From NCBI RefSeq assembly GCF_005144965.1, contig NZ_CP039704.1, positions 1,116,001 to 1,180,000 of the forward strand: DNA of 64,000 bases, read 5' to 3'. This stretch comes from Hankyongella ginsenosidimutans (lineage in GTDB: Bacteria > Pseudomonadota > Alphaproteobacteria > Sphingomonadales > Sphingomonadaceae). Under the pieces are notes generated by a model. It was not told the origin of the DNA. It saw only the letters and a list, made by a program, of their open reading frames with translations, and did not search any database. Positions 10,538 to 20,978 of this stretch are shown here, piece by piece (the first letter of the stretch is position 1; each line of letters begins with the position of its first letter). The position numbers were made by a program, and so were the translations under genes.

Positions 10538-11575
10538 CGGGCGGCTTCTGCTCGCGGGCCTCGCGACGCCGGCACGGTTGCGCGATCTGAGCGGCACGGC
10601 CTGGGCCGCCATGCTTGGCCTTGCCCGGCGCGAACGGGTTCTGGGCATCCTCGCGCAGCGGGTCATCGGCGGCGGGCATATAGTGCCGCACCCGGTCCGG
10701 CTGGCCCTGGAGGACGCCCTGACGGTGGTCGCGCATCGCCATCGGGAGGCGGATTGGCAGGCGCGCCGCGTCGCCCGGGATCTGGCGGGACTGGAGCGCC
10801 GGTCCTGCTGCTGAAAGGCACGGCCTATCTGCTGGGCGGGCTCGATGCCGCGCAGGGGCGCGATCCCGGCGACCTCGACATCCTGACGCCGCGCGCCGCG
10901 CTCGATGCCGTGGAGCAGCGGCTGCTCGCTGCGGGATGGCGCTTCGCCAAGACCGACGCCTACGACCAGCATTATTACCGCGCCTGGATGCACGAGCTGC
11001 CGCCCATGAGCCACGCCGTGCGCGGCGGCGAGCTGGACGTCCATCACACCTGGCTGCCGCCGGTCAGTGGTGCGCGGATCGACATCGAGGCCGTGGTCGC
11101 GGACAGCCGCGAGGGCCTCTATGGCTATCGCCTGCCCTGCCTCGAGGATCTGATCCTCCACAGCGCAGCGCACCTGTTCGCAGACGGCGCGATGGAAGCG
11201 CTGGTGCGCGGACTCTGGGACTTGGACCGGCTGCTGCGTGCGCTCCCGTCCGATGATGCCGCGAGCCGGGCGCGGCTGGAGCGCCGCGCCGAGCGCCATC
11301 GCCTGCAGCGTCCGCTCGCACGCGCGCTGCGGGCCTGCGCGAAGTACCTCGGCACGCCGTGCCTGGCTCCCGTTGCAGGCGACCCGCTTGCGGCACTAGT
11401 CGAGGCACGGCTGACGTCGGCCGGACAGCGCGGCTTGAATGCCCGCGCGACGCAGACGGCGCTGCTGGCCCGCGCGCATCTGATCAAGATGCCGGTGCCG
11501 CTGCTGGTGCGCCACAGCATCATCAAGGGATGGCACACCCTGCGCCACCCGGAAACCCAGAGTCTGGTCGGTTGA
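10527..11575 (+). CDS. Nucleotidyltransferase family protein (NTP_transf_5 type)
   Basis: Starts MRVDGRLLLAGLATPARLRD and, after one break near 10795, continues APVLLLKGTAYLLGG and GRDPGDLDILTPRAALDAVE. The LLKG motif followed by R-D-x-G-D-x-D-I-L is the signature of this uncharacterised nucleotidyltransferase family. The acidic pair would bind metal and NTP. HSAAHLFADGA in the C-terminal half is also typical. Family members occur beside PqqD-like and HPr-kinase-like proteins and in peptide-modification clusters; the substrate is unknown. It is the last gene of the cassette and is followed by palindromic repeats. Confidence 0.8.
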
Positions 11576-11578
11576 GGT

Positions 11579-11690
11579 TAGAGCGATTTCCAATCGGATG
11601 GAGTCATCCGATGGTTAAGAAATCGCGGTAAAACAAAAGTATAGAGCGGCGATCTGATTCTATCAGATCAAAACCGCTCTAACAAGCCGC
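11579..11690. repeat. Paired palindromic intergenic repeat
   Basis: Two adjacent hairpins. The first runs from AGAGCGATTTC around 11580 to GAAATCGC around 11627. The second runs from AGAGCGG at 11643 through GATCTGATTC and TATCAGATC to CCGCTCT near 11681. They lie just 3' of the nucleotidyltransferase gene and could act as a processing or termination structure. A CCCCGGCGAAGGCCGGGG hairpin follows at 11730-11750. Confidence 0.55.
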
Positions 11691-11872
11691 TGAAAAACTG
11701 GTTTCTCAGACTCCAACCCTATGGCCGTCACCCCGGCGAAGGCCGGGGTCCATGGCTAACGCCTTGTATTCATTGTGTATATATGCGCACATGGATTCCG
11801 GCCGGAGTTTATCCCCGTTAGGGGCCGGAATGACGAAGCGGGGCTGTATCTCCGCGACTTTTCAACAGACTG

Positions 11873-12355
11873 CTACAGGCTGGCGAGCACATGGTCCGCG
11901 GACGACACGCGGAACTCGCCCGGCTGCTCGATGTGCAACTGCGTGACAGTCCCGTCCTTGGCGACGAGTGCGAAGCGCTGGCTGCGCAGGCCCATGCCGA
12001 ACTTGGTGGCGTCCAGCTCCAGGCCGAGGCGCTTGGTGAAATCGGCGTTGCCGTCGGCAACGAGGACCACCTTGTCGTCCACGTGCTGGTCCTTGCCCCA
12101 GGCGTTCATCACGAACACGTCGTTGACCGACATGCACACGATCGAGTCGACACCCTTGTCCTTGATGGCATCGGCCATCTGCACGAAGCCCGGCAGGTGC
12201 TTGGCCGAGCAGGTCGGCGTGAAGGCGCCCGGCAGAGCGAACATCACGACGGTCTTGCCACTGAACAGTTCTTCAGTCGTGATCGGGCTTGGCGCGCCAT
12301 CAACCATGCGCATCAGGGTCGCGGCGGGAATCTTGTCACCAACTGCAATCGTCAT
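11873..12355 (-). CDS. Peroxiredoxin (Prx5/AhpE-like, redoxin domain)
   Basis: Intact 160-aa protein starting MTIAVGDKIPAATLMRMV. The peroxidatic cysteine is in LPGAFTPTCSAKHLPGF, and VNDVFVMNAWGKDQ and FGMGLRSQRFALV match atypical two-Cys peroxiredoxins of the Prx5 group. Such proteins reduce peroxides with glutathione or glutaredoxin. The ATG at 12355 follows AAAGG at a normal distance. It is divergent from yqgE with about 170 bp between starts, which must contain both promoters; no clear operator (for example an OxyR site) was identified. Confidence 0.93.
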   Translation of the reverse strand: MTIAVGDKIPAATLMRMVDGAPSPITTEELFSGKTVVMFALPGAFTPTCSAKHLPGFVQMADAIKDKGVDSIVCMSVNDVFVMNAWGKDQHVDDKVVLVADGNADFTKRLGLELDATKFGMGLRSQRFALVAKDGTVTQLHIEQPGEFRVSSADHVLASL

Positions 12356-12527
12356 GGGTATACCTTTCTGGACAGGGACAGCTGTCGCGCCAGGGGAAAG
12401 CGCGCTGCGAGATGCTTTAACCGGTTCGCTTCCGAGCGTCGAGGGGCGAGCGGGCAGGAACGGTTTTCCCGGTCGATCAGACCAATGCGGGCTTGCGCCG
12501 ACCGCGCCAACCCAGCATTTTAGCACC

Positions 12528-13085
12528 ATGATCGATTACCCCTCGCTCAGCGGCCAGCTTCTGCTCGCGATGCCCGGCATCGGCGATGGCCGCTTCGAAC
12601 GCAGCGTGATCTACATGTGCCAGCACTCCGCCGAAGGGGCGATGGGCCTCATCGTCAACAAGCGGTTTCAATCGCTCAAACTGCCCGACCTCATGTCGCA
12701 ACTCGATATTCGCATGACGACGCCCCGGGGAGGATGTGCTCGCCGGTGGCCCCGTCGAGCCCGGGCGCGGGTTCGTGCTGCACTCGACCGACTATCGCGC
12801 GCCAGGCACGTTGGTCGTCTCGGAGACCCTCGGCCTGACCCACACGGTCGATATTCTGCGTGCGATCGCCGAGGCGCCGGGCCGCACGACTCGCTCATCG
12901 CGCTTGGCTATTCCGGCTGGGCGCCGGGCCAGCTGGAGCGCGAACTGGGCCAGCATGGCTGGTTGACCGCGCCCGCCACGCCGGATGTGCTGTTTCACAT
13001 GCCGCTTGAGGAGCGCTGGGCGGCGGCCGTCGCATCGATCGGCATCGATCCGCGCCTGATGACGGCGGAAACCGGCAATGCCTGA
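12528..13085 (+). CDS. YqgE/AlgH family protein (UPF0301)
   Basis: Begins [18 protein letters not shown] and [20 protein letters not shown], then [17 protein letters not shown]. Middle motifs in shifted frames are [20 protein letters not shown] and [17 protein letters not shown]; the end reads [17 protein letters not shown]. These are the conserved blocks of YqgE/AlgH, a widespread protein of unclear biochemical role. Breaks near 12725 and 12885 are fixed by single bases, giving about 186 aa, the normal size. The stop is at 13085. Confidence 0.9.
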   Translation: MIDYPSLSGQLLLAMPGIGDGRFERSVIYMCQHSAEGAMGLIVNKRFQSLKLPDLMSQLDIRMTTPRGGCARRWPRRARARVRAALDRLSRARHVGRLGDPRPDPHGRYSACDRRGAGPHDSLIALGYSGWAPGQLERELGQHGWLTAPATPDVLFHMPLEERWAAAVASIGIDPRLMTAETGNA

Positions 13086-13208
13086 AACATTCTTCGCTAA
13101 AAATGCGCCGAAACGTTGAACAACCAACAACAAGCACACAATAGCTTAACTCTGTCGTGCTATACTGCTGGCATAAGTCAGAACGATAATTATTAAGGCG
13201 GCGGTACG

Positions 13209-13700
13209 ATGACTTACTCAAGACAGAAAATGTGCTTCAAGCTTGCGGCGCTCGCCGTTACGCTTCTGGCCATGACCCCATATGCCGGCACGGCGGCTGC
13301 AGCCACCGGGGATTGCTGGTCCAGAACCGAGATGGTGTCCTCGCAGGTTCGCGAGCTGCAGACCAAGATGATGGTGGCGGCCCTGCAGTGCCGAACCGTG
13401 CAAGGGTCGAGCATTCTGGCCAATTACAACACCTTCGTGCGCCGTTTCCGCACCGATATCACCAAGCACAACGATGTGCTGAAGAAGCGTTTCCTGAGAC
13501 TGTACGGCGCGCGCGGCGAACGGGCCTTCGACAGCTACACGACCCAACTGGCCAACAGTTACGGCGCAGAAGCGGCGCAGGCCGATTTCTGCACGCGCAT
13601 GGAGCAGAACACGCAGGAAGTTGTGTCGATCTCCGATAGCGAGCTAGCAAGTGTCGCCCAGCACGCGATCGCGGTGCCGGAAGGCGTCTGCGTCAACTGA
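13209..13700 (+). CDS. Hypothetical secreted protein
   Basis: Intact 163 aa. A Sec signal peptide is clear (KLAALAVTLLAMTPYAGTAAA, cleavage after AAA). The mature part has four cysteines (GDCWS, LQCRT, DFCTR and the near-terminal GVCVN), suggesting two disulfides, and a basic helical core (VLKKRFLRLYGARGER). I do not recognise a family. A run GGCGGCGGTACG ends just before the ATG, but the ribosome site is weak. It has no operon partner: yqgE ends 123 bp upstream and repeats follow. Confidence 0.75.
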   Translation: MTYSRQKMCFKLAALAVTLLAMTPYAGTAAAATGDCWSRTEMVSSQVRELQTKMMVAALQCRTVQGSSILANYNTFVRRFRTDITKHNDVLKKRFLRLYGARGERAFDSYTTQLANSYGAEAAQADFCTRMEQNTQEVVSISDSELASVAQHAIAVPEGVCVN

Positions 13701-13832
13701 TACCAAGCTGCGATAAGATTGACTCATTCCCCTCCCGGATGGGGACGGGGTTCCAATCAATGCAAATTGGTATGTGTTGATGACGACTCCGCCTGAAGCG
13801 GACAGGCCCAGGAGGCCAGTGCGCGAATGATG

Positions 13833-13950
13833 CTTCCTCCCCATCGGGGAGGGGACCACCCGGCAGGGTGGTGGAGGGTGGTGGATACCTGGCATTTTCA
13901 CCCCACCGTCCGTCTTTCAGACGGACACCTCCCCTAAAGGGGAGGATTTT
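13833..13950. repeat. CTCCCC dispersed repeat, copy 1
   Basis: Begins TTCCTCCCCATCGGGGAGGG, includes CACCGTCCGTCTTTCAGACG and ends AAAGGGGAGGATTTT. A second copy of nearly the same sequence lies at 20835-20959. Both lie in non-coding sequence beside the 3' end of a gene. Internal hairpins (CCCCATCGGGG, CCGTCTTTCAGACGG) suggest an RNA structure or a small non-autonomous element. Confidence 0.75.
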
Positions 13951-13977
13951 TATTCCGCGCACAGGTCTCCTCGAGCG

Positions 13978-14114
13978 TGATGACTTTAGGTTGAATCGTC
14001 ATTGCGAGGAGCCGCAAGGCGACGCGGCAATCCAGAGACTTTAACTTTGTTCGCTGGATCGCCGCGGCTGCAGGGCAGCCTCGCGATGACGTGTGGTTCA
14101 ACCTAAAGTCATCA
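13978..14114. repeat. Long inverted repeat, about 137 bp, between convergent genes
   Basis: The arms are TGATGACTTTAGGTTGAA at 13978-13995 and its exact complement at 14097-14114. Inside is a second inverted motif of the CGTCATTGCGAGGAGC type, which is common in bacterial intergenic DNA. One arm recurs at 41682-41700 next to a MITE-like unit. The whole could form a long hairpin at the convergent 3' ends. Confidence 0.7.
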
Positions 14115-14118
14115 GACT

Positions 14119-14576
14119 CTAAACAGCCAGTTCCTGAAGGTCGGGCGCGAGCCAGGCCCGGCGCGCCGCGACGGAAAACAGGCGTTCGCGCGAATAGTAG
14201 CGCAAAGGGTAGTTTCGATCACCAATCGGGCTGGCCAGCAGCCGGTTGACGGTCTCGACCAGCCGCTCCCCGGCAGGTGCTGCCGCTGCGAAACGCCGCA
14301 GCGCCTCCAGGTAAAAGCGCGTGATCGTTTCGTGATAGCCGGCGGTATCGGTGTTTTCGCCGCCGACCGCGACGTTATAGCGGCGAATGATCCCGCCGAG
14401 TTCGGCGTCGAGGTCGATATCCGGGCGCTCCATCACCAGGCAAAGCGTGGCGGCAAGGTGCGCCTCGTGGGTCCAGGATGCGCGCGGCAACGTAGCAGCG
14501 AGCAATCCGCCCGCCAGGGCGCGAATCGCGGTGCAGTCGCCAAACAACCGCGGCGCATGCGGGCAAGCAAAGTCCA

Positions 14577-14580
<4 letters not shown>
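14119..14580 (-). CDS. Conserved hypothetical protein, W-T-H-x-A-H-L family
   Basis: Intact 153-aa helical protein with the block [17 protein letters not shown] followed by [20 protein letters not shown] and [14 protein letters not shown] have seen this WTHxAHL pattern in uncharacterised bacterial proteins, but no function is established. Its ATGATG start overlaps the pckA stop (TTATGATG), so it is translationally coupled to PEP carboxykinase. A role connected with that enzyme is possible but purely contextual. Confidence 0.7.
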
Positions 14581-16246
<1,666 letters not shown>

Positions 16247-16470
16247 AATCCACCTCCAAGTTATTATAAAACGTTCGAGCTGAGCGAAAATGTGTCAGCT
16301 ACACTGACCCTTCTTGACCCAAGACTCGCAGTCGATCAAGAAATTCCGTGCGCGACATTCGTCGAAGCGAGCCAGTGTGTTACCCGCGCCGCAACGCGAT
16401 ACGGAGAAGCCTTGCCGCCAAGGCGCGCATGATGACCAACGTACAGTCTAACATAGCATGAAAATGCGCA

Positions 16471-16499
16471 AAACCCGGCAGGATGATCCCGCCGGGTTT
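16471..16499 (-). terminator. Rho-independent terminator of the cytochrome c gene
   Basis: On the minus strand AAACCCGGCGGG pairs with the following CCTGCCGGGTTT around a short loop, then TTTT. It lies about 40 bp below the corrected cycM stop at 16539, so it is placed to end that transcript. Confidence 0.7.
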
Positions 16500-16538
16500 G
16501 CATGCATCGGATTTACGTCCGGCCGCTGGGTTGCTGCG

Positions 16539-17188
16539 TTATTTGGACGCGGCAGCCTCGGCTGGCGCATCCTTGCAGGCTCGGCCGAAGCTGCCGCTTC
16601 AGCCGTTGCCGGGGCTTCTGCAGGGGCGGCAGCCGTCGCAGCCGGGGGTGCTGGCAACGCCAGCGGGCTATCGCTGTTCTGGTTCAGATAGACCAGGATC
16701 GCCGCGCGGTCTTCCGGCTTGGACAGGCCGGCGAACGACATCTTGTTGCCGGCCGCATAGCCCTTGGGCGACTTGATCCACATGTCGAGCTCTTCCCAGC
16801 TCCACGGCTTGTCCTGCATGCCGGCAAGGGCCGTCGAATAGGCGAAGCCCTGCGCGTGGGCGTGCTTGCTGCCGACGATGCCCCAGAGGTTCGGGCCGAT
16901 CTTGTTCGCGCCACCCTTCTCGATGGTGTGGCAGGCCGCGCACTTCTTGAACTGCGCAGCGCCCTTTTCCGGCGAGGCCGAGGCCAGCAGCACGGCCAGC
17001 GGCGGGCCGGAGTCCTTGGCCGGGCCGGCGGCCTGCGCCGTCTGTTCCACGCCTTCGATTTCCGGGAAGGCGCGCGCCTCAAGCGGTTTGGGCTGGTAGA
17101 TATGGCCGGAAATGATGAAGACGCCCATCACGACGATGAAGGCGGTCAGCACCGCACCGGCGATCTTGTTCCACTCAAAACTGTCCAC
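16539..17188 (-). CDS. cycM: Membrane-anchored cytochrome c (CycM type)
   Basis: An uncleaved N-terminal anchor (WNKIAGAVLTAFIVVMGVFI) precedes a class I cytochrome c with haem site KKCAACHTIEKGG, axial methionine in GNKMSFAGL and the C-terminal helix DRAAILVYLN. The tail is rich in Ala and Pro. CycM carries electrons from the bc1 complex to terminal oxidase at the inner membrane. The start is GTG at 17188 after AAGGAG. Near 16580 one base is missing; the corrected end is DAPAEAAASK followed by TAA. The gene is divergent from pheA, a familiar alphaproteobacterial neighbour. Confidence 0.9.
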
Positions 17189-17372
17189 CTGCAGCTCCTT
17201 GCAACCCGGGGCGCGCGCAAAGCGCGACAATATTCCATGTGCGGGATGCCTTAGCGACGCGCTTCACGTCAGGCAAGCCACAGTTCGTCGCACGGAACGC
17301 AGCGGCGCGCATTGCCTGCCCGGGAGCGATGGTGTTTAAGGCTCGGCCGTACTGAAGGGCCAGGGGACAGAC

Positions 17373-18288
17373 ATGGAGAATTATCCGCCGATGGCGCGCG
17401 ACCGGGTCGCAGCGCTCAAAGCCGCCGCGCAGGCCGCACCGGAGCGCGCGGCGGCGTTCCAGGGGCGCCGGGCGCGTATTCGCACCTGGCGACTCAGGCG
17501 CTGTTCCCGGACTTCACTGCCTTGCCGAGCTTCGCCTTCGAGGATGCGCTGGATGCCGTGCGCACAGGGCTTGCCCGTTTCGCGGTGATCCCGATCGAGA
17601 ACAGCCTGCATGGCCGGGTTACCGATATCCACTTCCTGCTGCCGAACGCCGGCCTGTTCATCGTCGGCGAGCATTTCATGCCGATCAGCCACTGCCTGCT
17701 GGCACCCGCCGGCCAGAGTTTCGCGGACATCAAGGAGGCGGTCAGCCACCCGCAAGCGCTCGGCCAGTGCCGCAATACCCTGCGCGGCTGGGGAATCCAG
17801 CCAGTGCAATATGCCGATACCGCCGGCGCCGCAGCGCTTGTCGCCAGCGAGCGCCAGCCGGGCGTCGCGGCCATTGCGTCCAGACTGGCGGCGGACGTCT
17901 ACGGGCTGGAAATCCTGAAAGCGGCCATTGAGGACGAGCCGGACAACACCACCCGGTTCATCGTTCTCTCCGGGAGGCCGCGCCCGAGCCGGCCACGGGT
18001 CCCGCCATTTCCAGCCTGCTGTTCGAGACGCGCTCGGTGCCTGCGGCCCTGTTCAAGGCGCTGGGCGGCTTTGCCACCAACGGCGTCAACATCGTCAAGC
18101 TGGAGAGCTATCTGAGCGGCGCCAGCTTCCAGGTCGCGCAGTTCTACTGCGAGATCGAAGGACGGCTCAGCGATCCCAGCGTCATGCTGGCGCTGGAGGA
18201 GCTGCGCTTTCATTCCAAGTGGATGAAGGTTCTGGGCTGCTACCCGGCCCGCCGGGACGCCATCAACAGCCTGGACGCTCAGAAATAG
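17373..18288 (+). CDS. pheA: Prephenate dehydratase
   Basis: Converts prephenate to phenylpyruvate in phenylalanine synthesis. After a break near 17470 the dehydratase domain shows GAYSHLATQALFPD, FAVIPIENSLHGRV and the catalytic DNTTRFIVL. After a second break near 17990 the ACT domain shows LFKALGGFATNGVNIVKLES and FYCEIEG, for allosteric phenylalanine binding. The ATG at 17373 follows AGGGGAC. Its 3' end overlaps the convergent Slam gene by 10 bp. The corrected length of about 305 aa is typical of the monofunctional enzyme. Confidence 0.93.
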
Positions 18289-19615
18289 CGCTCGACGGTC
18301 AGGTCGACGCGGTGCCGGTCGAAATCGTAGAGCGGGATCGACGAGTCGACCCGCGTGTAGCGGTATTCGAGTGCGGGCGAGAACCCCACCAGCGCAGGCT
18401 GCGCAGCCCGGCGTAGATGCGCCCGTCGATCCGCCAGTCCTTGCGGCGCTCGCCGAACGCATCGAGCGTCGCGCCGAACCAGCTCCGTGATGCCTGGACC
18501 GAAATCCCGGCGTTGACCCCCAGGGCAGCTCGCCGCCGATGCCGAGGCTGACCCCGGTCTCCGTGCTGCTGAGCGCGCGGGAGGCCACCGGCTCGTAGCG
18601 GCCGAACAGGCCCCGCTCACCAGCAGGCTGCCGGCGATGACCCGGTCGTAAGACGCCGCTGCCGTGTACTGCCAGCCGTCGTAATCGTTCGAGACGCGGT
18701 TATCGACCCGCCGCGCCGCCACTTCGACCCCGGCCTGCGCGCCATCCTGAACACCCGCTCCAGGGTCAGGCGCGGCCCGTAGAGCTGGCTGGTCAGCCGC
18801 GCGCCGTAAATGCGCTGTGTGGTGCTGGCGGCGACGCCGACGCGCCATGGCCCAAGCGTCAGGCTGGGACCCGCCGAGACCGCTGCGATGATGTCGTCGT
18901 TGGCGGTGCCGCGATAGTTGGTGGCGAGGCTCTGCGCATCGACATTGATCGCCCAGGTCGGTGACAGCGCAATCCGCCCGCCCGCCTGGACGGATGCCGT
19001 CTGCCCCAACCCGGTGCGCTGGCGGGCATCGTCGCTGAGCACGAACGGCAGCCCGAACAGCTCGACCGTCCGGTCGCTGGTCGCGGAATTGACGTTGGTG
19101 TCCGGCGCGATCCCGAGACGGAAGGTGCCATAGAAGCTTTTGTTCGCCCGGATCGAGCGGCGTATGGTCCGCACGGTCTGGCGGATGTCTTCCGGCAGAT
19201 CGGCATCCTCCGCCAGACGGAAGTGATAGTCGGCGGCACGCGGCTGGCCATCGAGATAGAGGGCGCGCGCCAGTTCCAGGCGCACGCGCGGCTCGTTCGG
19301 GCGCGCCACCAGCAGCCCGCGGAAGTGTTTGATGGCGGATTTGTTGTCGCCTTCCTGCGCTGCGATATAGCCGAGCATGAAGCGCCGTTCGAAATCCAGC
19401 GTCGGGTCCTGCGCCAGCGCCGCGAGCAAGGGCTTGGCATCATTGTAGCGGCCGTCCAGCACCAGCTGCTCGACCATTTGCAGCACGTCGCGCCCCTTCA
19501 TGCCGGTCATGCAGATGTTGCCGGCAGGGCATGAGTCTTCAGCCCATGCCGGCTGAGCGGCCATTAAGGTTAACAGCAGAGCCGGGACGGTCCGTGAGTT
19601 GCGCTGGAGTCGCAC
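18279..19615 (-). CDS. Surface lipoprotein assembly modifier (Slam/DUF560 type)
   Basis: A signal peptide (VPALLLTLMAAQPAWA) is followed by a TPR-like N-terminal half (ALAQDPTLDFERRFMLGYIA, GLLVARPNEPRVRLELARAL) and a C-terminal beta-barrel rich in alternating aromatic residues. The barrel ends in a terminal phenylalanine (HRVDLTVERYF), as outer-membrane barrels do. This matches Slam proteins, which move lipoproteins such as TbpB to the cell surface. It starts 8 bp after the TbpB-like lipoprotein gene, which is probably its substrate. Three or more breaks (about 18735, 18610, 18400) interrupt the barrel. The GTG start at 19615 has no strong ribosome site. Confidence 0.82.
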
Positions 19616-19623
19616 GAACGGTT

Positions 19624-20745
19624 TTACTGGCCGGGGCGAACGCCGGTGAAGCTGCCGAGCACGTCGACGCGCTCGTCCGGCGTGCCACCGACCACGCGCA
19701 GCGCGCCGCCGATTTCGACCGCTTTCGGCCCGAAGAAATTACCCTCGACGCTGCTGGCGATGATATTGGCCTGGACGCCACGGATGGTCGCCGCATCGAT
19801 CGTGCCGCGGAACCCGCCGAGGTCGCGGTTGATGTTCGAGGTGCCGGATGCCGTGAACCCGACCGGCGAGGCGGCGTCGCTGGCGAACTGCGTGGTCAGC
19901 GCCCCGGATGCGAAATTGACCCCGATGGTCGAGGTGCCGGTGATGCTGTCGAGCGTGAAATTCGCGTTGGTGTCGTTCGGCTGGCCGACGACCCAGGCAA
20001 AGAATCCGCCGTTGTAGGTGGCGCTGCCCGTCGTCGGGATGTCGCCGCGCGACGTCGTATAGCCGTACACGAACGTCGCGCGCAGATTTTCGTCCGTGAT
20101 GCGGTTGACCAGCGTGTTGTTGGCGTCGGTCGTGTTCGCAGCGTTGTAGGTGCGGCGATAGAAGCCAGCGTAGGTCACGTAACGCGTGCGCGTGCCCGGC
20201 GTCTCGAAGAAGAAGGTATTCCGGACATAGCTCGTCTGATCGAGGTTGCCGGTCTCGATGCGCCCGGAGCCGCTCTCATAATATTGCGCGTTACTGACAC
20301 GGGGCACCCAGTCGGCCGGAACGTTCGTACGGTGCGCCGGATCCTGGTAGCGCCCTTCATGCGTCAGCCCGGCCGTGTTGATGGTCAGGTCGAAAGTCGC
20401 GTCGCGCGGATCGTAACGCACCTGCACATCGGTCGACAGCGCAAGCGGCTGGTTGGCGGAATAGAGCGAGCTGCCGGCGATCGGGGTCCCGTTCAGCGGC
20501 GGGTTCGGGTTGCCGGGGACGGCAGTCGGCACCAGAATGTCGTCATTGAGGGTCAGCGACTGGGTCGCCGAGTAGGTCGAGAACGTTGTCGCCTGGGTCG
20601 GCGTCACAAGGTTCGGCGGCGTGTCGCTGTTCGAGCCGTCGAGCCCCGAGCCGAGGCCAACGCCACTCAGGGTTTCCAGGCCGTTCCCGCCGCCACAGGC
20701 AGCGAGGGTGAGAAGGCCGGCCGTAGCCGCAAATTTGCGAATCAT
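19624..20745 (-). CDS. Transferrin-binding-protein-like (TbpB-type) surface lipoprotein
   Basis: Intact 373 aa. A lipobox is clear (LLTLAACGGG, Cys at about 17). The end carries the TbpB/factor-H-binding-like barrel pattern SSVEGNFFGPKAVEIGGAL and VLGSFTGVR, plus repeated beta hairpins (TYNGGFFAWVVGQPN). Such proteins are Slam substrates that bind host or environmental ligands; in a free-living alphaproteobacterium the ligand is unknown. It is first in a two-gene unit with the Slam gene. The ATG at 20745 begins MIRKFAATAGLL. Confidence 0.85.
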   Translation of the reverse strand: MIRKFAATAGLLTLAACGGGNGLETLSGVGLGSGLDGSNSDTPPNLVTPTQATTFSTYSATQSLTLNDDILVPTAVPGNPNPPLNGTPIAGSSLYSANQPLALSTDVQVRYDPRDATFDLTINTAGLTHEGRYQDPAHRTNVPADWVPRVSNAQYYESGSGRIETGNLDQTSYVRNTFFFETPGTRTRYVTYAGFYRRTYNAANTTDANNTLVNRITDENLRATFVYGYTTSRGDIPTTGSATYNGGFFAWVVGQPNDTNANFTLDSITGTSTIGVNFASGALTTQFASDAASPVGFTASGTSNINRDLGGFRGTIDAATIRGVQANIIASSVEGNFFGPKAVEIGGALRVVGGTPDERVDVLGSFTGVRPGQ

Positions 20746-20834
20746 GGGACACCATCGCCAAAACAGGATTTTCGATGGTGATACCCGCGACAGCCTTAAA
20801 AGTGTTTAGGCTGAGCAGCGGGCATCAAACTGTT

Positions 20835-20959
20835 CTTCCTCCCCATCGGGGAGGGGACCACCCGCCAGGGTGGGGAGGGAGACAGATACCTGGCATTTTG
20901 GGTTTTCTTGCCCCACCGTCCGTCTTTCGGACGGACACCTCCCCAAAGGGGAGGATTTT
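20835..20959. repeat. CTCCCC dispersed repeat, copy 2
   Basis: Same family as 13833-13950: it starts TTCCTCCCCATCGGGGAGGG and ends AAAGGGGAGGATTTT. It fills most of the 230-bp gap between the lipoprotein start and the end of the ggt gene. No gene or clear promoter is separable from it. Confidence 0.75.
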
Positions 20960-20978
20960 GCTTCCGCACACAGGTCTC

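Larger units (their letters stand above)
13701..14118. other. Intergenic region filled with repeats
   Basis: About 420 bp between a plus-strand secreted protein and the minus-strand gene ending at 14119, so both flanking genes end here. It consists almost entirely of two repeat structures: the CCTCCCC repeat at 13833-13950 and the long inverted repeat at 13978-14114. No ORF or RNA gene is supported. Confidence 0.6.
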
